From Nonomuraea candida (GTDB lineage Bacteria; Actinomycetota; Actinomycetes; Streptosporangiales; Streptosporangiaceae): DNA of 64,000 nucleotides. Location: positions 62,001 to 126,000 of the forward strand of contig NZ_JOAG01000037.1 of NCBI RefSeq assembly GCF_000725485.1. The letters run 5' to 3'. Positions 15,927 to 23,692 of the stretch are shown here, piece by piece. Position 1 is the stretch's first letter, and each line of letters opens with the position of its first letter. Position numbers and translations under genes: made by a program. The notes below the pieces were generated by a model. The model did not search any database. It had not been told where the DNA came from and saw only the letters and a program-made list of their open reading frames with translations.

Positions 15927-17132
15927 GTGAAGATCTTCGTGGCCCGGCTCCCCGGGACCCCGGTCTTCGACCCGGCGGGCGACCAGATCGGCCGGGTCAG
16001 AGACGTCGTGGTCGGGCTGCGCATCGCCCGCCGGCCCACCGTGCACGGCCTGGTGGTGGAGGTGCAGCCGCGCCGCCGGGTCTTCCTGCCGATCACCCGC
16101 GTACGCCGCATCGAGGCCGGGGCCGTGGTCTTCACCGGCCGGCTCAACATGCGCAGGTTCGAGCAGCGCGCCACCGAGACCCTGGTCATCGGCCAGATGC
16201 TCGACCTGCGCGTCCGGCTCGGCGACCAGCCCATGACCGTCTACGACGTCGCCATGGAGGAGCTCAAGCCGTCCACCTGGGAGATCACCAAGGTCGCTCT
16301 CTACAAGGGCAGGCGGCGCGAGCCGCGCACCGTGGACTGGGCCGAGGTGTCGGGCTTCGACACGCTGCAGAAGGACCAGGGGGCGGCCGGCCTGATCGCC
16401 GCGTTCGAGTCGCTGCGCGCCGCCGACATGGCCAGCGCGCTGCACGAGCTGCCGATCAAGCGGCGCGTCGAGATCGCCCGCGCGCTCGACGACACCCGGC
16501 TGGCCGACGTGCTGGAGGAGCTGCCGCCCGGCGACCAGATCGGCATCCTCGGCACGCTGGACCCGGAGCGGGCGGCCGACGTGCTGGAGGAGATGGGGCC
16601 CGACGACGCCGCCGACCTGCTGCACGACCTGCCGGAGGAGCAGGCGGCCGAGCTGCTGGCGCTGATGGAGCCCGGTGAGGCGGCGCCGGTGCGGCGGCTG
16701 CTGAGATATCCCGAGACCAGCGCCGGCGGCGTGATGACCAGCGAGCCGGTGATCCTGCCGCCCACCTCCACCGTGGCCGAGGCGCTGGCGCACATCAGGC
16801 AGCAGGACCTGACGCCGGCCATGGCCGCGCAGGTCTACGTCACCAGGCCGCCCACGGAGACGCCGACGGGCGCCTACCTCGGGGTCTCCCACTTCCAGCG
16901 GCTGCTGCGCGAGCCGCCCTCCACGCTGCTGGGCAGCGTGCTGGACCCCTCCATCGACCCGATCAGGCCGGAGTTCACGCTGCGCCAGGTCACCTACTAC
17001 CTGGCCAACTACAACCTCGTCGCCGCCCCCGTGGTGGACGAGCTGGGCCGGCTGGTCGGCGCGGTGACCGTGGACGACGTGCTGGACCACATGCTGCCCG
17101 AAGACTGGCGCGAGAGGGCCGACGAACCGTGA
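15927..17132 (+). CDS. Soluble MgtE-N / CBS-domain protein (no transport domain)
   Basis: A 401-residue protein. Residues 1-130 are a PRC-barrel-like domain, about 150-270 are MgtE-N superhelical repeats (ALHELPIKRRVEIARALDD, DVLEELPPGDQIGILGTL, ADLLHDLPEEQAAELLAL), and about 275-395 are a CBS pair (SAGGVMTSEPVILPPTSTVAEAL...). The MgtE membrane pore is missing, so it cannot transport Mg by itself; it may sense Mg or nucleotides. GTG start; TTAGCC lies 7 nt upstream, suggesting a leaderless transcript. Its stop overlaps the DUF1003 start (GTGA). The pairing resembles M. tuberculosis Rv1232c-Rv1231c. Confidence 0.82.
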   Translation: MKIFVARLPGTPVFDPAGDQIGRVRDVVVGLRIARRPTVHGLVVEVQPRRRVFLPITRVRRIEAGAVVFTGRLNMRRFEQRATETLVIGQMLDLRVRLGDQPMTVYDVAMEELKPSTWEITKVALYKGRRREPRTVDWAEVSGFDTLQKDQGAAGLIAAFESLRAADMASALHELPIKRRVEIARALDDTRLADVLEELPPGDQIGILGTLDPERAADVLEEMGPDDAADLLHDLPEEQAAELLALMEPGEAAPVRRLLRYPETSAGGVMTSEPVILPPTSTVAEALAHIRQQDLTPAMAAQVYVTRPPTETPTGAYLGVSHFQRLLREPPSTLLGSVLDPSIDPIRPEFTLRQVTYYLANYNLVAAPVVDELGRLVGAVTVDDVLDHMLPEDWRERADEP

Positions 17133-17596
17133 CGACTGACCGACTCGACCAGCCGAGAGACCTGCGGCGCTCGTTGCGCCCGCACTACGACCCGGAGACC
17201 TTCGGCCGCCTTTCCGAGCGGATCGCCCGGTTCCTCGGGACTGCCCGGTTCATCGTGTACATGACGGTGTTCGTGGCGGTCTGGGTGCTCTGGAACGTGC
17301 TCGCGCCGGCACACCTGAAGTTCGACCCGTACCCGTTCATCTTCCTCACGCTGATGTTGTCCCTGCAGGCCAGCTATGCCGCGCCGCTGATCCTGCTGGC
17401 CCAGAACCGGCAGGACGACCGCGACCGCATCCAGTACGAGCAGGACCGCGAGGCCGCCGACCGCAACCAGGCCGAGATCGAGTATCTGACGCGCGAGATC
17501 GCCGGCCTGCGGATGGCGCTGAACGAGGTGGCCACCCGCGACTACCTGCGCGCCGAGCTGGGCAGACTGGTGGAGGAGCTCAGGGAGCGGCGCTGA
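17129..17596 (+). CDS. DUF1003 membrane protein
   Basis: A 155-residue DUF1003 protein: an N-terminal cytoplasmic part (RLSERIARFLGTARF), two membrane helices (IVYMTVFVAVWVLWNVL and PFIFLTLMLSLQASYAAPLIL) and a C-terminal coiled coil with the family signature AQNRQDDRDR. The function is unknown. It overlaps the MgtE-N/CBS gene by four bases, so coupled expression with a Mg-sensor-like protein is likely. Its last six codons and stop lie in a 49-bp tandem duplication shared with the convergent marR gene. Confidence 0.85.
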   Translation: MTTDRLDQPRDLRRSLRPHYDPETFGRLSERIARFLGTARFIVYMTVFVAVWVLWNVLAPAHLKFDPYPFIFLTLMLSLQASYAAPLILLAQNRQDDRDRIQYEQDREAADRNQAEIEYLTREIAGLRMALNEVATRDYLRAELGRLVEELRERR

Positions 17597-17676
17597 GGCC
17601 GGGCACCGGCCTGCCGGGCGCGAGGGGCTCAGGGAGCGGCGCTGAGGCCGGGCACCGGCCTGCCGGGCGCGAGGGG
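17579..17676. repeat. Perfect 49-bp tandem duplication carrying both stop codons of convergent genes
   Basis: Bases 17579-17627 and 17628-17676 are identical. In either copy, TCAGGGAGCGGCGCTGA contains a TGA for the plus strand (end of DUF1003) and, reversed, a TGA for the minus strand (end of marR). Copy 1 ends the DUF1003 gene and copy 2 ends marR. With a single copy the two genes would overlap by 17 bp. Confidence 0.95.
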
Positions 17677-18156
17677 ATCGACCTGCTCCGCGGGCTCGGG
17701 AGCGGAGCCGAGGTCGCCGACTTTGGCGAGCAGGGCGGGCACCCGGGCGAGGTCCTCCTCGTCGAGCCGGGCGAGGAACATCCCGACGCCGCGCAGGTAG
17801 GTCGGGGTCGCCTCGGCCAGCCGGTCGGCGCCCCGGTCGCTCAGCACCGCGTACAGGCCCCTGGCGTCGTCGGCGCAGGCCTCCCGCATCACCAGGCCGT
17901 CGCGCTGCAGCCGGTCGACGAGCCTGGTCAGCCCGCTGCGGGAGAGCAGGACCCGCTCGGCCAGGTCGTTCATGCGCAACCGCCGCCCAGGCGCGCCGGC
18001 CAGGTGCGCCAGCACGTCGTAGGAGGCCGGCGGGAGGTCGTGCGCGCCGAGCAGCTCGCCTTCGAGGTGCCGGGTGATGCGCACCTGGGCGCGCTGCAAC
18101 ATCCGCCACACCTCCAAATGCCCGGCGGACAGGCTCTCGGCGCGCAGAAGGGTCAC
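17629..18156 (-). CDS. MarR-family transcriptional regulator
   Basis: A 175-residue winged-helix regulator. Visible parts are the dimerisation helix (LEVWRMLQRAQVRITRHLEGEL), the recognition region MNDLAERVLLSRSGLTRLVDRLQRDGLV and the wing with the acidic tip ACADDARGLYAVLSDRG. The family binds small aromatic ligands. GTG 18156. The C-terminal tail (PVPGLSAAP) is encoded by the second copy of the 49-bp duplication. A dyad next to its start may be its own operator. Target genes are unknown. Confidence 0.87.
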   Translation of the reverse strand: MTLLRAESLSAGHLEVWRMLQRAQVRITRHLEGELLGAHDLPPASYDVLAHLAGAPGRRLRMNDLAERVLLSRSGLTRLVDRLQRDGLVMREACADDARGLYAVLSDRGADRLAEATPTYLRGVGMFLARLDEEDLARVPALLAKVGDLGSAPEPAEQVDPLAPGRPVPGLSAAP

Positions 18157-18165
18157 GGAGTAACC

Positions 18166-18192
18166 TTAGGACGTTGTTGCACGGACATCTAA
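18166..18192. promoter_or_regulatory. Imperfect dyad upstream of marR
   Basis: TTAGGACGT at 18166-18174 faces ACATCTAA at 18185-18192, giving TTAG-x-x-GT type arms. The dyad lies 10-36 bp upstream of the marR start codon, where an autoregulatory MarR operator would be expected. Symmetry is imperfect. Confidence 0.35.
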
Positions 18193-18283
18193 CAGTGCGG
18201 ATTAACTCAGCGCGGGCGCCGGTTCATACCATGGAGGGGCATCCTCGCTGGCCTCCAGCGCCTGCCACACATATACCGACAAA

Positions 18284-18319
18284 GGAGGGACGGCACTCCC
18301 TCGTGCCGAGACTTCGATG
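18284..18319 (+). promoter_or_regulatory. Two-state leader hairpin over the mrp ribosome-binding site
   Basis: The Shine-Dalgarno GGAGGGA (18284-18290) is 26 nt from the ATG, too far for initiation. GAGGGA (18285-18290) can pair with TCCCTC (18297-18302), hiding it. Alternatively CGGCAC (18291-18296) pairs with GTGCCG (18303-18308); TCCCTC is then a loop and the free Shine-Dalgarno lies an effective 8 nt (agacttcg) from ATG 18317. The two 6-bp stems exclude each other. Confidence 0.5.
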
Positions 18320-19453
18320 GCACCAACCCAGGAACTGGTGACGGCGGCACTGTCCACCGTCATCGACCCCGAGATCCGTCGCCCGATCACGGACCTCGAC
18401 ATGGTCAAGAGCATCGAGATCGCTCCCGATGGGGCGGTGCGGGTAGGGGTCTACCTCACCGTGGCCGGCTGTCCGATGAAGGACACCATCAGCCGCGACG
18501 TCACCAACGCCGTCTCCAAGGTCGAGGGTGTGACGGGCGTCCAGATCGAGCTCGACGTCATGAGCACCGAGCAGCGCAAGACGCTCCAGACCAAGCTGCG
18601 GGGCGACCGCGGCCCCGAGAAGGAGATCCCGTTCAACCAGCCGGGCTCGCTGACCCGCGTGTTCGCGGTGGCCAGCGGCAAGGGCGGCGTCGGCAAGTCC
18701 TCGGTGACGGTCAACCTGGCCGCCGCCATGGCCGCGAGCGGCCTCAAGGTCGGCATCGTCGACGCCGACATCTACGGCCACAGCATCCCGCGCATGCTGG
18801 GCGCCGCCGAGCGGCCCACCAAGGTCGAAGACATGATCATGCCGCCGGTGGCCCACGACATCAAGGTCATCTCGGTCGGGATGTTCAAGCCGCCGGGCAA
18901 CACGCCGGTGGTGTGGCGCGGGCCGATGCTCGACCGGGCGCTGCACCAGTTCCTGGCCGACGTCTACTGGGGCGACCTCGACGTCCTGCTGCTCGACCTG
19001 CCTCCGGGCACGGGCGACATCGCCATCTCGGTGGCGCAGCGGCTGCCGGGGGCGGAGATCCTCGTCGTGACGACGCCGCAGATGGCCGCCGCCGAGGTGG
19101 CCGAGCGGGCCGGCTCGATCGCCGCGCAGACGCACCAGCAGATCGCCGGCGTCATCGAGAACATGGCCTGGCTGCCCTGCCCCCACTGTGACGAGCGCAT
19201 CGCGGTGTTCGGCGAGGGCGGCGGTCAGACCGTGGCAGACGCGCTGACCCGGACGCTGGGCGCGCGGGTGCCGCTGCTCGGGCAGGTGCCCATCGACATG
19301 CGGCTGCGCGAGGGCGGCGACGAGGGCAAGCCCCTGGTGCTGACCGACCCCGACTCTCCCGCGGCGGCGGAGCTGCGGAAGATCGCCGACGGTCTCAGCA
19401 AGCGCTCCTCCAGCCTGAAGGGCCTCCAGCTCGGCCTCGCGCCGCGCCGCTGA
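18317..19453 (+). CDS. mrp: Mrp/NBP35 (ApbC) family iron-sulfur carrier ATPase
   Basis: A 378-residue P-loop protein. The N-terminal MIP18/DUF59 domain spans about 1-90 (STVIDPEIRRPITDLDMV...VAGCPMKDTI). The ATPase domain follows with the deviant Walker A SGKGGVGKSSVTVNLA (about 118) and switch DADIYGHSIPRML. A CPHC pair near residue 291 is the Fe-S ligand site at the dimer interface. Mrp proteins bind and transfer 4Fe-4S clusters to apo-enzymes in the cytoplasm. ATG 18317 matches the family N-terminus. A strong terminator follows. Equivalent to M. tuberculosis Rv1229c in the sigE neighbourhood. Confidence 0.93.
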   Translation: MAPTQELVTAALSTVIDPEIRRPITDLDMVKSIEIAPDGAVRVGVYLTVAGCPMKDTISRDVTNAVSKVEGVTGVQIELDVMSTEQRKTLQTKLRGDRGPEKEIPFNQPGSLTRVFAVASGKGGVGKSSVTVNLAAAMAASGLKVGIVDADIYGHSIPRMLGAAERPTKVEDMIMPPVAHDIKVISVGMFKPPGNTPVVWRGPMLDRALHQFLADVYWGDLDVLLLDLPPGTGDIAISVAQRLPGAEILVVTTPQMAAAEVAERAGSIAAQTHQQIAGVIENMAWLPCPHCDERIAVFGEGGGQTVADALTRTLGARVPLLGQVPIDMRLREGGDEGKPLVLTDPDSPAAAELRKIADGLSKRSSSLKGLQLGLAPRR

Positions 19454-19471
19454 CCCACCGGCTCCCCGATC

Positions 19472-19499
19472 GGGCCCGCTCCTCACGAGCGGGCCCTTT
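19472..19499. terminator. Terminator after mrp
   Basis: A perfect 10-bp stem, gggcccgctc (19472-19481) and gagcgggccc (19487-19496), with loop ctcac, followed by TTT. It lies between the convergent mrp and tatB ends and could serve both. Confidence 0.85.
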
Positions 19500-19540
19500 C
19501 ATGTCCGGTGCTGTGCGGCGGCGTGCGGACGCGTCAGGTC

Positions 19541-19623
19541 GCGTCAGGTGGCTCCCGAGTCGTGGGCGAAAGCTCCCGTGCGGCGGTGAGCGGGCGCGTC
19601 AGGTGGCTTCGGAGTCGTAGGGC
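19541..19623. repeat. Imperfect duplication of the tatB 3' end including the stop
   Basis: The tatB end, gcgtcaggtggct then gagtcgt (from 19596), recurs at 19541 with three base differences in about 28; a third gcgtcaggt lies at 19531. The TCA complementing the tatB stop is kept in each. Confidence 0.75.
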
Positions 19624-19964
19624 GGCAGCTCGCCGTAGCCGAGCTCGTCGACCGGCTCCGGCGTGTACGGGGCCGCGACGGCGGGCTCCAGCTCCCGGGA
19701 CTTGGTGTTGTTCCAGTCGTCCTCGAGGTCGTCGAGGAGATGCTTGCGCACGAAGTTGCGCGGATTGAGGTCGGCCGGGTCGAAGTTCTGGAACTCCGGG
19801 CCCAGGCCGGCGCGCAGGTCGTCACGCGCGTTGTTCGCCATCCGGCGCAGGTTGCGCAGCGTCTTGCCCGCCTGCGCGGCGGCCTGCGGCAGTTTTTCGG
19901 GACCGAAGACGAGCAGCGCGATCACAATCAGCGCTCCGATCTCCCACCACCCGAGTCCGAACAC
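19599..19964 (-). CDS. tatB: Sec-independent protein translocase TatB
   Basis: A 121-residue protein of TatA/B type: a short N-terminal membrane helix (GWWEIGALIVIALLVFGPEKLPQ), the FGPEKLP hinge and an amphipathic helix (AAQAGKTLRNLRRMANNARDDLRAGL), then an acidic tail. With TatC it recognises folded precursors carrying twin-arginine signals. TatB rather than TatA is favoured by length, the RNLRRMA...DDL pattern and its place beside htrA, as in M. tuberculosis Rv1224. GTG 19964, preceded by GGAG. tatA and tatC are not in the window. Confidence 0.9.
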   Translation of the reverse strand: MFGLGWWEIGALIVIALLVFGPEKLPQAAAQAGKTLRNLRRMANNARDDLRAGLGPEFQNFDPADLNPRNFVRKHLLDDLEDDWNNTKSRELEPAVAAPYTPEPVDELGYGELPPYDSEAT

Positions 19965-20292
19965 CGTGAGCTCCTACCGCAGTCAAACCTCTCCGAGGAC
20001 AACCCCGGCCTATCCACAGACTAAGGGCTCCCGGGGGTAGGTCGGTCGTCTCCCCTGGGTCATATCTCGGACGACCTCGCCCACCAGCGGCTCGACGACG
20101 CCGTCCACCGACGCCCACCGACGCCCACCGACTCTCACCGGCGCGGGCCAGGCGGGCCAGGCGGGCCCGGGCGGACCCGGGCGGGGCCGTACACAGCGAC
20201 GCGCCGCAGGAGGCGGGGCCTGCTGCGGCGCGTCGGGGCCGGGCCGGCCGCCCCGGGAGGGCGGGACCGCGGTCAGGAGTGCGGGACGGCGG
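19965..20292. other. Repeat-rich spacer between htrA and tatB
   Basis: This 328-bp spacer contains the terminator at 20197-20235, three copies of a caccgacgcc-type 10-mer at about 20105-20130, and a ggccaggcgg / gcccgggcgg repeat run at 20150-20185. I see no gene. The tatB promoter must lie near 19970-20060 but no clear -10/-35 pair stands out. Confidence 0.6.
20197..20235 (-). terminator. Terminator after htrA
   Basis: A perfect 13-bp inverted repeat, cgacgcgccgcag (20197-20209) and ctgcggcgcgtcg (20223-20235), with a 13-nt loop, about 58 bp beyond the htrA stop. Confidence 0.75.
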
Positions 20293-20300
20293 TCAGGACG
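20261..20300. repeat. 20-bp tandem duplication containing the htrA stop
   Basis: 20261-20280 (gcgggaccgcggtcaggagt) and 20281-20300 (gcgggacggcggtcaggacg) differ at three positions. The TCA in the right copy is the htrA stop; the left copy keeps it at the same place. Confidence 0.8.
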
Positions 20301-22191
20301 GCGACGGGGTGGGCTCGTCCTCGGCGACCACGGTGAGCGTGGCCGAGCGTTCCTGCCCGTCGCGCTGGTACTTCACGCTGATCTTGGAGCCGGGCTCCTT
20401 GCTGCGGATCAGGGCGATCAGCTCGTTACCGTCCTGCAGCGGCAGCCCGTCGATCTCCAGGATCACGTCGCCCGCCTTCAGCCCGGCCTGGTCGGCGGGC
20501 CCGCCCGCGGTCACCGGCTGCTGCCCCGCGGCCGGCTCCGAGGCGATCTTGACCCCCACGCCCCGGTAGTCCTTGTCGAGGACGATGCCGATCTTGGGCC
20601 GCTTGGCCTTGCCGGTCGTGATCAGCTCTTCGGCCACGCGCCGCGTCTGGTTGACCGGGATCGCGAAGCCGAGGCCGATGCTGCCGCCCTGGCTGCTCAT
20701 CGAGCGACCCAGCGTGGCGATGGCGGAGTTGACGCCCACGACCTCGCCCCTGCCGTTCACCAGCGGGCCGCCGGAGTTGCCGGGGTTGATCGCGGCGTCG
20801 GTCTGGATGGCGCTGATGTAGGCCGGCTCCTCGCTGCTCGTGCCGGTCTCGTCGCCGGCGATGACCGGGCGGTTGAGCGAGCTGACGATGCCGGTCGTCA
20901 CCGTGCCGGTCAGGCCCAGCGGGGAGCCGATGGCGATGACGGGGTCGCCGACCACCACCTGGTCGGAGTTGCCGAGCGTGATCTCCGGCGTGCCGAACGT
21001 CTGCTCCGGCTTGACCACGGCCAGGTCGGAGCCGGGGTCACGGCCGACGATGCGGCCGGAGGTGGTCTTTCGGTTGTTGAACATGATCCGGATCTCGCCG
21101 CCGTTGGCCGCCAGCGAGACCACGTGGTTGTTGGTGACGACGTAGCCGTTCTTGATCAGGAACCCGGAGCCCGTCGCGCCCTCGGTGTTGGTGCCGTTGC
21201 CCACCTCCAGCGAGACCACGCTGGGCAGCACCCGCGCGGCCACGCCCGCCACCGAGTCGGGCGCGCGGTTGGTCGCGCCGGTCGGGATGGGGCCGAGGCT
21301 GTAGGAGGGGTCGTTGGCGCTGGTCGGCCTCGTCAGCAGGTAGGTGCTCACGCTGCCCAGCACCGAGGCCACCAGGGCGATGACCACGGCCAGCGAGACC
21401 AGGAACGCGGTGCCCGGCATCCGCCTGGCCGCGCCCTGCCCGCCGCCGGGGGGCGGCGGCGCCCAGCCGGGGCCCATGGGCAGCGCCTGGCGCGGCGGAG
21501 GCGGGGCCGCGCCGCCGCCACCGCCGTAGGGCGGCTGCCCGCCGGGCGAGCCGAAGGGCGGTCCGTCATAGGAACGCGCGCCTCCGTCCGGCGATCCGAA
21601 GAACGGGCCGTCGTAGGCGCGCGTGCCGCCGTCGGTGGAGCCGAACGCGGGGCTGTCGTAGGAGCGGGTGGTCCCGTCGGGCGGGCCGAAGGACGGCCCG
21701 TTGTCGTAGGACCGCGCCCCGCCGTCCGGCGGGCCGAACGAGGGACCGCTGTCGTACGGCCGCGCGCCGTCCTCGGGCGGGCCGAACGACGGGCCGGCGT
21801 CGTAGGAGCGGGCGCCCCCGTCGGGCGGGCCGAAGGAGGGCGCGCCGAACTGGGGGCCGGTCTGGGTGGGGTTGTCCTGGGCGGACGACCCGTAGGAGGC
21901 GCCGCCCGGAGGCGGCACGTCACTGTAGGCGGGGCCGCTCGGAGGCGGCGCGTCACCGTACGAGGGGCCGCCCGAGGATGAGGCGTCGTACGGACGCGAC
22001 TCGTACGGCGGTGCGCCGAGAACCTCCTGGCGGCCCGACGGGTCGCCCCACGACGAGCCGAAGGAGGCGGGCGGCTCGGGCCGTCTGCCAGGTTCGGACC
22101 CGTCGTCCGCGGGTAGGAAGTCCGGCCGCCCCTGTGGCTCGGGGGAGTCCGACGGCGTGCGTCCTTCGCCCGGGCGCGTCTCGTCGGTCAT
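20293..22191 (-). CDS. htrA: HtrA/DegP-type membrane serine protease with PDZ domain
   Basis: A 632-residue protein. Residues 1-255 are a cytoplasmic tail with repeated SFGPPDGGARSYD-like units; one membrane helix follows (about 262-288, FLVSLAVVIALVASVLGSV). The extracellular S1C domain has the catalytic triad in TNNHVV (His), SDLAVV (Asp) and NPGNSGGP (Ser). A C-terminal PDZ domain follows (AGLKAGDVILEIDGLPLQDG). It degrades or refolds damaged envelope proteins. Gene order sigE-rseA-htrA-tatB matches M. tuberculosis Rv1221-Rv1224, so SigE control of stress response is likely. ATG 22191. Confidence 0.92.
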   Translation of the reverse strand: MTDETRPGEGRTPSDSPEPQGRPDFLPADDGSEPGRRPEPPASFGSSWGDPSGRQEVLGAPPYESRPYDASSSGGPSYGDAPPPSGPAYSDVPPPGGASYGSSAQDNPTQTGPQFGAPSFGPPDGGARSYDAGPSFGPPEDGARPYDSGPSFGPPDGGARSYDNGPSFGPPDGTTRSYDSPAFGSTDGGTRAYDGPFFGSPDGGARSYDGPPFGSPGGQPPYGGGGGAAPPPPRQALPMGPGWAPPPPGGGQGAARRMPGTAFLVSLAVVIALVASVLGSVSTYLLTRPTSANDPSYSLGPIPTGATNRAPDSVAGVAARVLPSVVSLEVGNGTNTEGATGSGFLIKNGYVVTNNHVVSLAANGGEIRIMFNNRKTTSGRIVGRDPGSDLAVVKPEQTFGTPEITLGNSDQVVVGDPVIAIGSPLGLTGTVTTGIVSSLNRPVIAGDETGTSSEEPAYISAIQTDAAINPGNSGGPLVNGRGEVVGVNSAIATLGRSMSSQGGSIGLGFAIPVNQTRRVAEELITTGKAKRPKIGIVLDKDYRGVGVKIASEPAAGQQPVTAGGPADQAGLKAGDVILEIDGLPLQDGNELIALIRSKEPGSKISVKYQRDGQERSATLTVVAEDEPTPSPS

Positions 22192-22358
22192 CTAAGTCTC
22201 ACCACTCCTTGGCTCGGCCACCGCAATCCTCGCTCTTGCGGCATACGAGGGCTATAAAGCTTTTGTCAGGACTTGCCTATGACAATTCCCGAACCCAGAT
22301 CGTATGCCCCGCGCGCCGCCGACTACGCCAACCGATTGCCTCCGGCATGACCGGGTCG
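22192..22358 (-). promoter_or_regulatory. AT-richer spacer upstream of htrA with inverted repeat
   Basis: The spacer between rseA and htrA is the AT-richest stretch nearby. It contains GGCATACGA near 22239 and its complement TCGTATGCC near 22300, about 60 bp apart, plus an AAAGCTTT palindrome between them. This suggests a separate htrA promoter or operator, but I cannot assign -35/-10 boxes with confidence. Confidence 0.35.
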
Positions 22359-22886
22359 TCAAGGTGTGGCGGTCGAGGGCGGGCTCGTAGGGGTTGTACG
22401 AGCCTGCTGCTGGAAAAGTTCGACCGGCGGGGCCGGATTGCTCTGGCCCACGCCGCTCGCGGCGAAGAAGGTGCCCAGCGCCACGGCCGCGGAGACCACC
22501 CCGACCGCCACGTATGTCGTGCGCCGCCTACCACCGCGGCCAGGGCCCGAGGCCCCGCCCGCCGCGTCCCTGCGCGGGCGGTTGTCCAGGGGGGCGATGG
22601 TATGGGGGCCGGGAAGCGGCACTCCCCCGAACGTACGGGTGGGGAAAGGGCGCTCCCTCGGCGGCAGCGGCCCGCCCGGCTCCGACATCCGGAGCAGGGA
22701 CATGGTCAGGTCGGCCGGCATCGCCGGCGCGTCGAGCGAGCGCAGGCGCGACTTCAGCGCCCGCACCGACTCGACCTCGCGCCGGCAGTCAGCGCAGAAA
22801 GTCAGATGGGCGAGCGCACGCTCGCGCTCGGTGTGGTTGAGCTCTCCGTCGACAAGCGCGGAAACGCGTTCTCCAAGGTGGGACAT
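22359..22886 (-). CDS. rseA: Membrane anti-sigma factor, RseA-like, with zinc-binding HC2 motif
   Basis: A 175-residue protein. The N-terminal anti-sigma domain has the ZAS motif H-x3-C-x2-C in HLTFCADCRREV (about residue 27) preceded by VSALVDGEL. A basic linker and one membrane helix (YVAVGVVSAAVALGTFFAASG, about 128-150) lead to a short outer tail. It binds and silences the neighbouring ECF sigma factor until stress. ATG 22886 lies one base after the sigE stop and is preceded by GGAGGAAGC, so the pair is co-translated. Homologous in position and motif to M. tuberculosis RseA (Rv1222). Confidence 0.87.
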   Translation of the reverse strand: MSHLGERVSALVDGELNHTERERALAHLTFCADCRREVESVRALKSRLRSLDAPAMPADLTMSLLRMSEPGGPLPPRERPFPTRTFGGVPLPGPHTIAPLDNRPRRDAAGGASGPGRGGRRRTTYVAVGVVSAAVALGTFFAASGVGQSNPAPPVELFQQQARTTPTSPPSTATP

Positions 22887-22887
22887 A

Positions 22888-23484
22888 TCAGGCTTCCTCC
22901 CCACGGATCACGGTCGGGGGGAGTTGAGTATTACGGGGGGCCCGATGGTCGAGCGCCTCCCGCAACTGCGCCCGGCCACGGTGAATACGGCTTCGGACCG
23001 TACCCAGCTTGACGCCGAGCGTGGCCGCGATCTCCTCGTAAGACAGGCCCTCGATGTCACACAGCACGATCGCGGCCCGGAACTCCGGGGCGAGCGCGTC
23101 GAGGGCGGCTTGGATGTCGGGCTCCAGGTGGGCGTCGTCGAACGCCTGCGCCGGGGACGGCTCGCGGCCGCGCAGCCGCTCGGCCGCGTCGTCGGCGAGC
23201 CCCTCGAACCTGATGCGCTGCTTGCGCCGCGCCATGTCGAGGAACAGGTTGGTCGTGATCCGGTGCAGCCACCCCTCGAACGTGCCGGGGGTGTAGCTCG
23301 ACAGCGACCTGAAGACCCGGACGAAGACCTCCTGTGTGAGGTCTTCGGCATCGTGGACATTGCCGGTAAGCCGGTAAGCCAGCCGATACACGCGCGCGGA
23401 GTGCGTCCGCACGACCTCCTCCCACGTGGGGGGAGTCCAATCAGACGACACGGGAGTATCGGTCTGGTGGTCGCTTTCGTCCAC
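22888..23484 (-). CDS. sigE: ECF RNA polymerase sigma factor, SigE-like
   Basis: A 198-residue group-4 sigma factor. Region 2 is [30 protein letters not shown] and adjoining DMARRKQR; region 4 is [35 protein letters not shown] 23484 is chosen because GGAG lies five bases upstream; ATG 23520, also downstream of the promoter, is the alternative. It directs transcription under cell-envelope stress and is held by the anti-sigma factor encoded next. A GGGAAC-N17-CGTTG element upstream indicates that it activates its own promoter. The divergent O-methyltransferase mirrors M. tuberculosis Rv1220c-Rv1221. Confidence 0.92.
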   Translation of the reverse strand: MDESDHQTDTPVSSDWTPPTWEEVVRTHSARVYRLAYRLTGNVHDAEDLTQEVFVRVFRSLSSYTPGTFEGWLHRITTNLFLDMARRKQRIRFEGLADDAAERLRGREPSPAQAFDDAHLEPDIQAALDALAPEFRAAIVLCDIEGLSYEEIAATLGVKLGTVRSRIHRGRAQLREALDHRAPRNTQLPPTVIRGEEA

Positions 23485-23587
23485 CAGAACTCCTCTCTCT
23501 GGGACCACCGCTACCGCCATAGTGCCTGGTTTCGTCCCTTCGTGCGCACTGCCTGCCTTCCGGACCGGCAAAGCCCGTTTAAACCTG

Positions 23588-23615
23588 CAACGCCTCGGGG
23601 CCGTCCTGAGTTCCC
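23588..23615 (-). promoter_or_regulatory. ECF-type (SigE) promoter of sigE
   Basis: On the minus strand GGGAAC (23615-23610) and CGTTG (23592-23588) are separated by exactly 17 bases, the GGAAC / CGTT pattern of SigE-class promoters. The transcript would start near 23580, upstream of both possible sigE starts. Confidence 0.65.
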
Positions 23616-23692
23616 GTCCCGGCGCGTCTCCCCTAGGCTGCGATCGGTGCCAATCTCGTGGACCAATCGCACGAAAGTGGGGGAGGAGGCCG

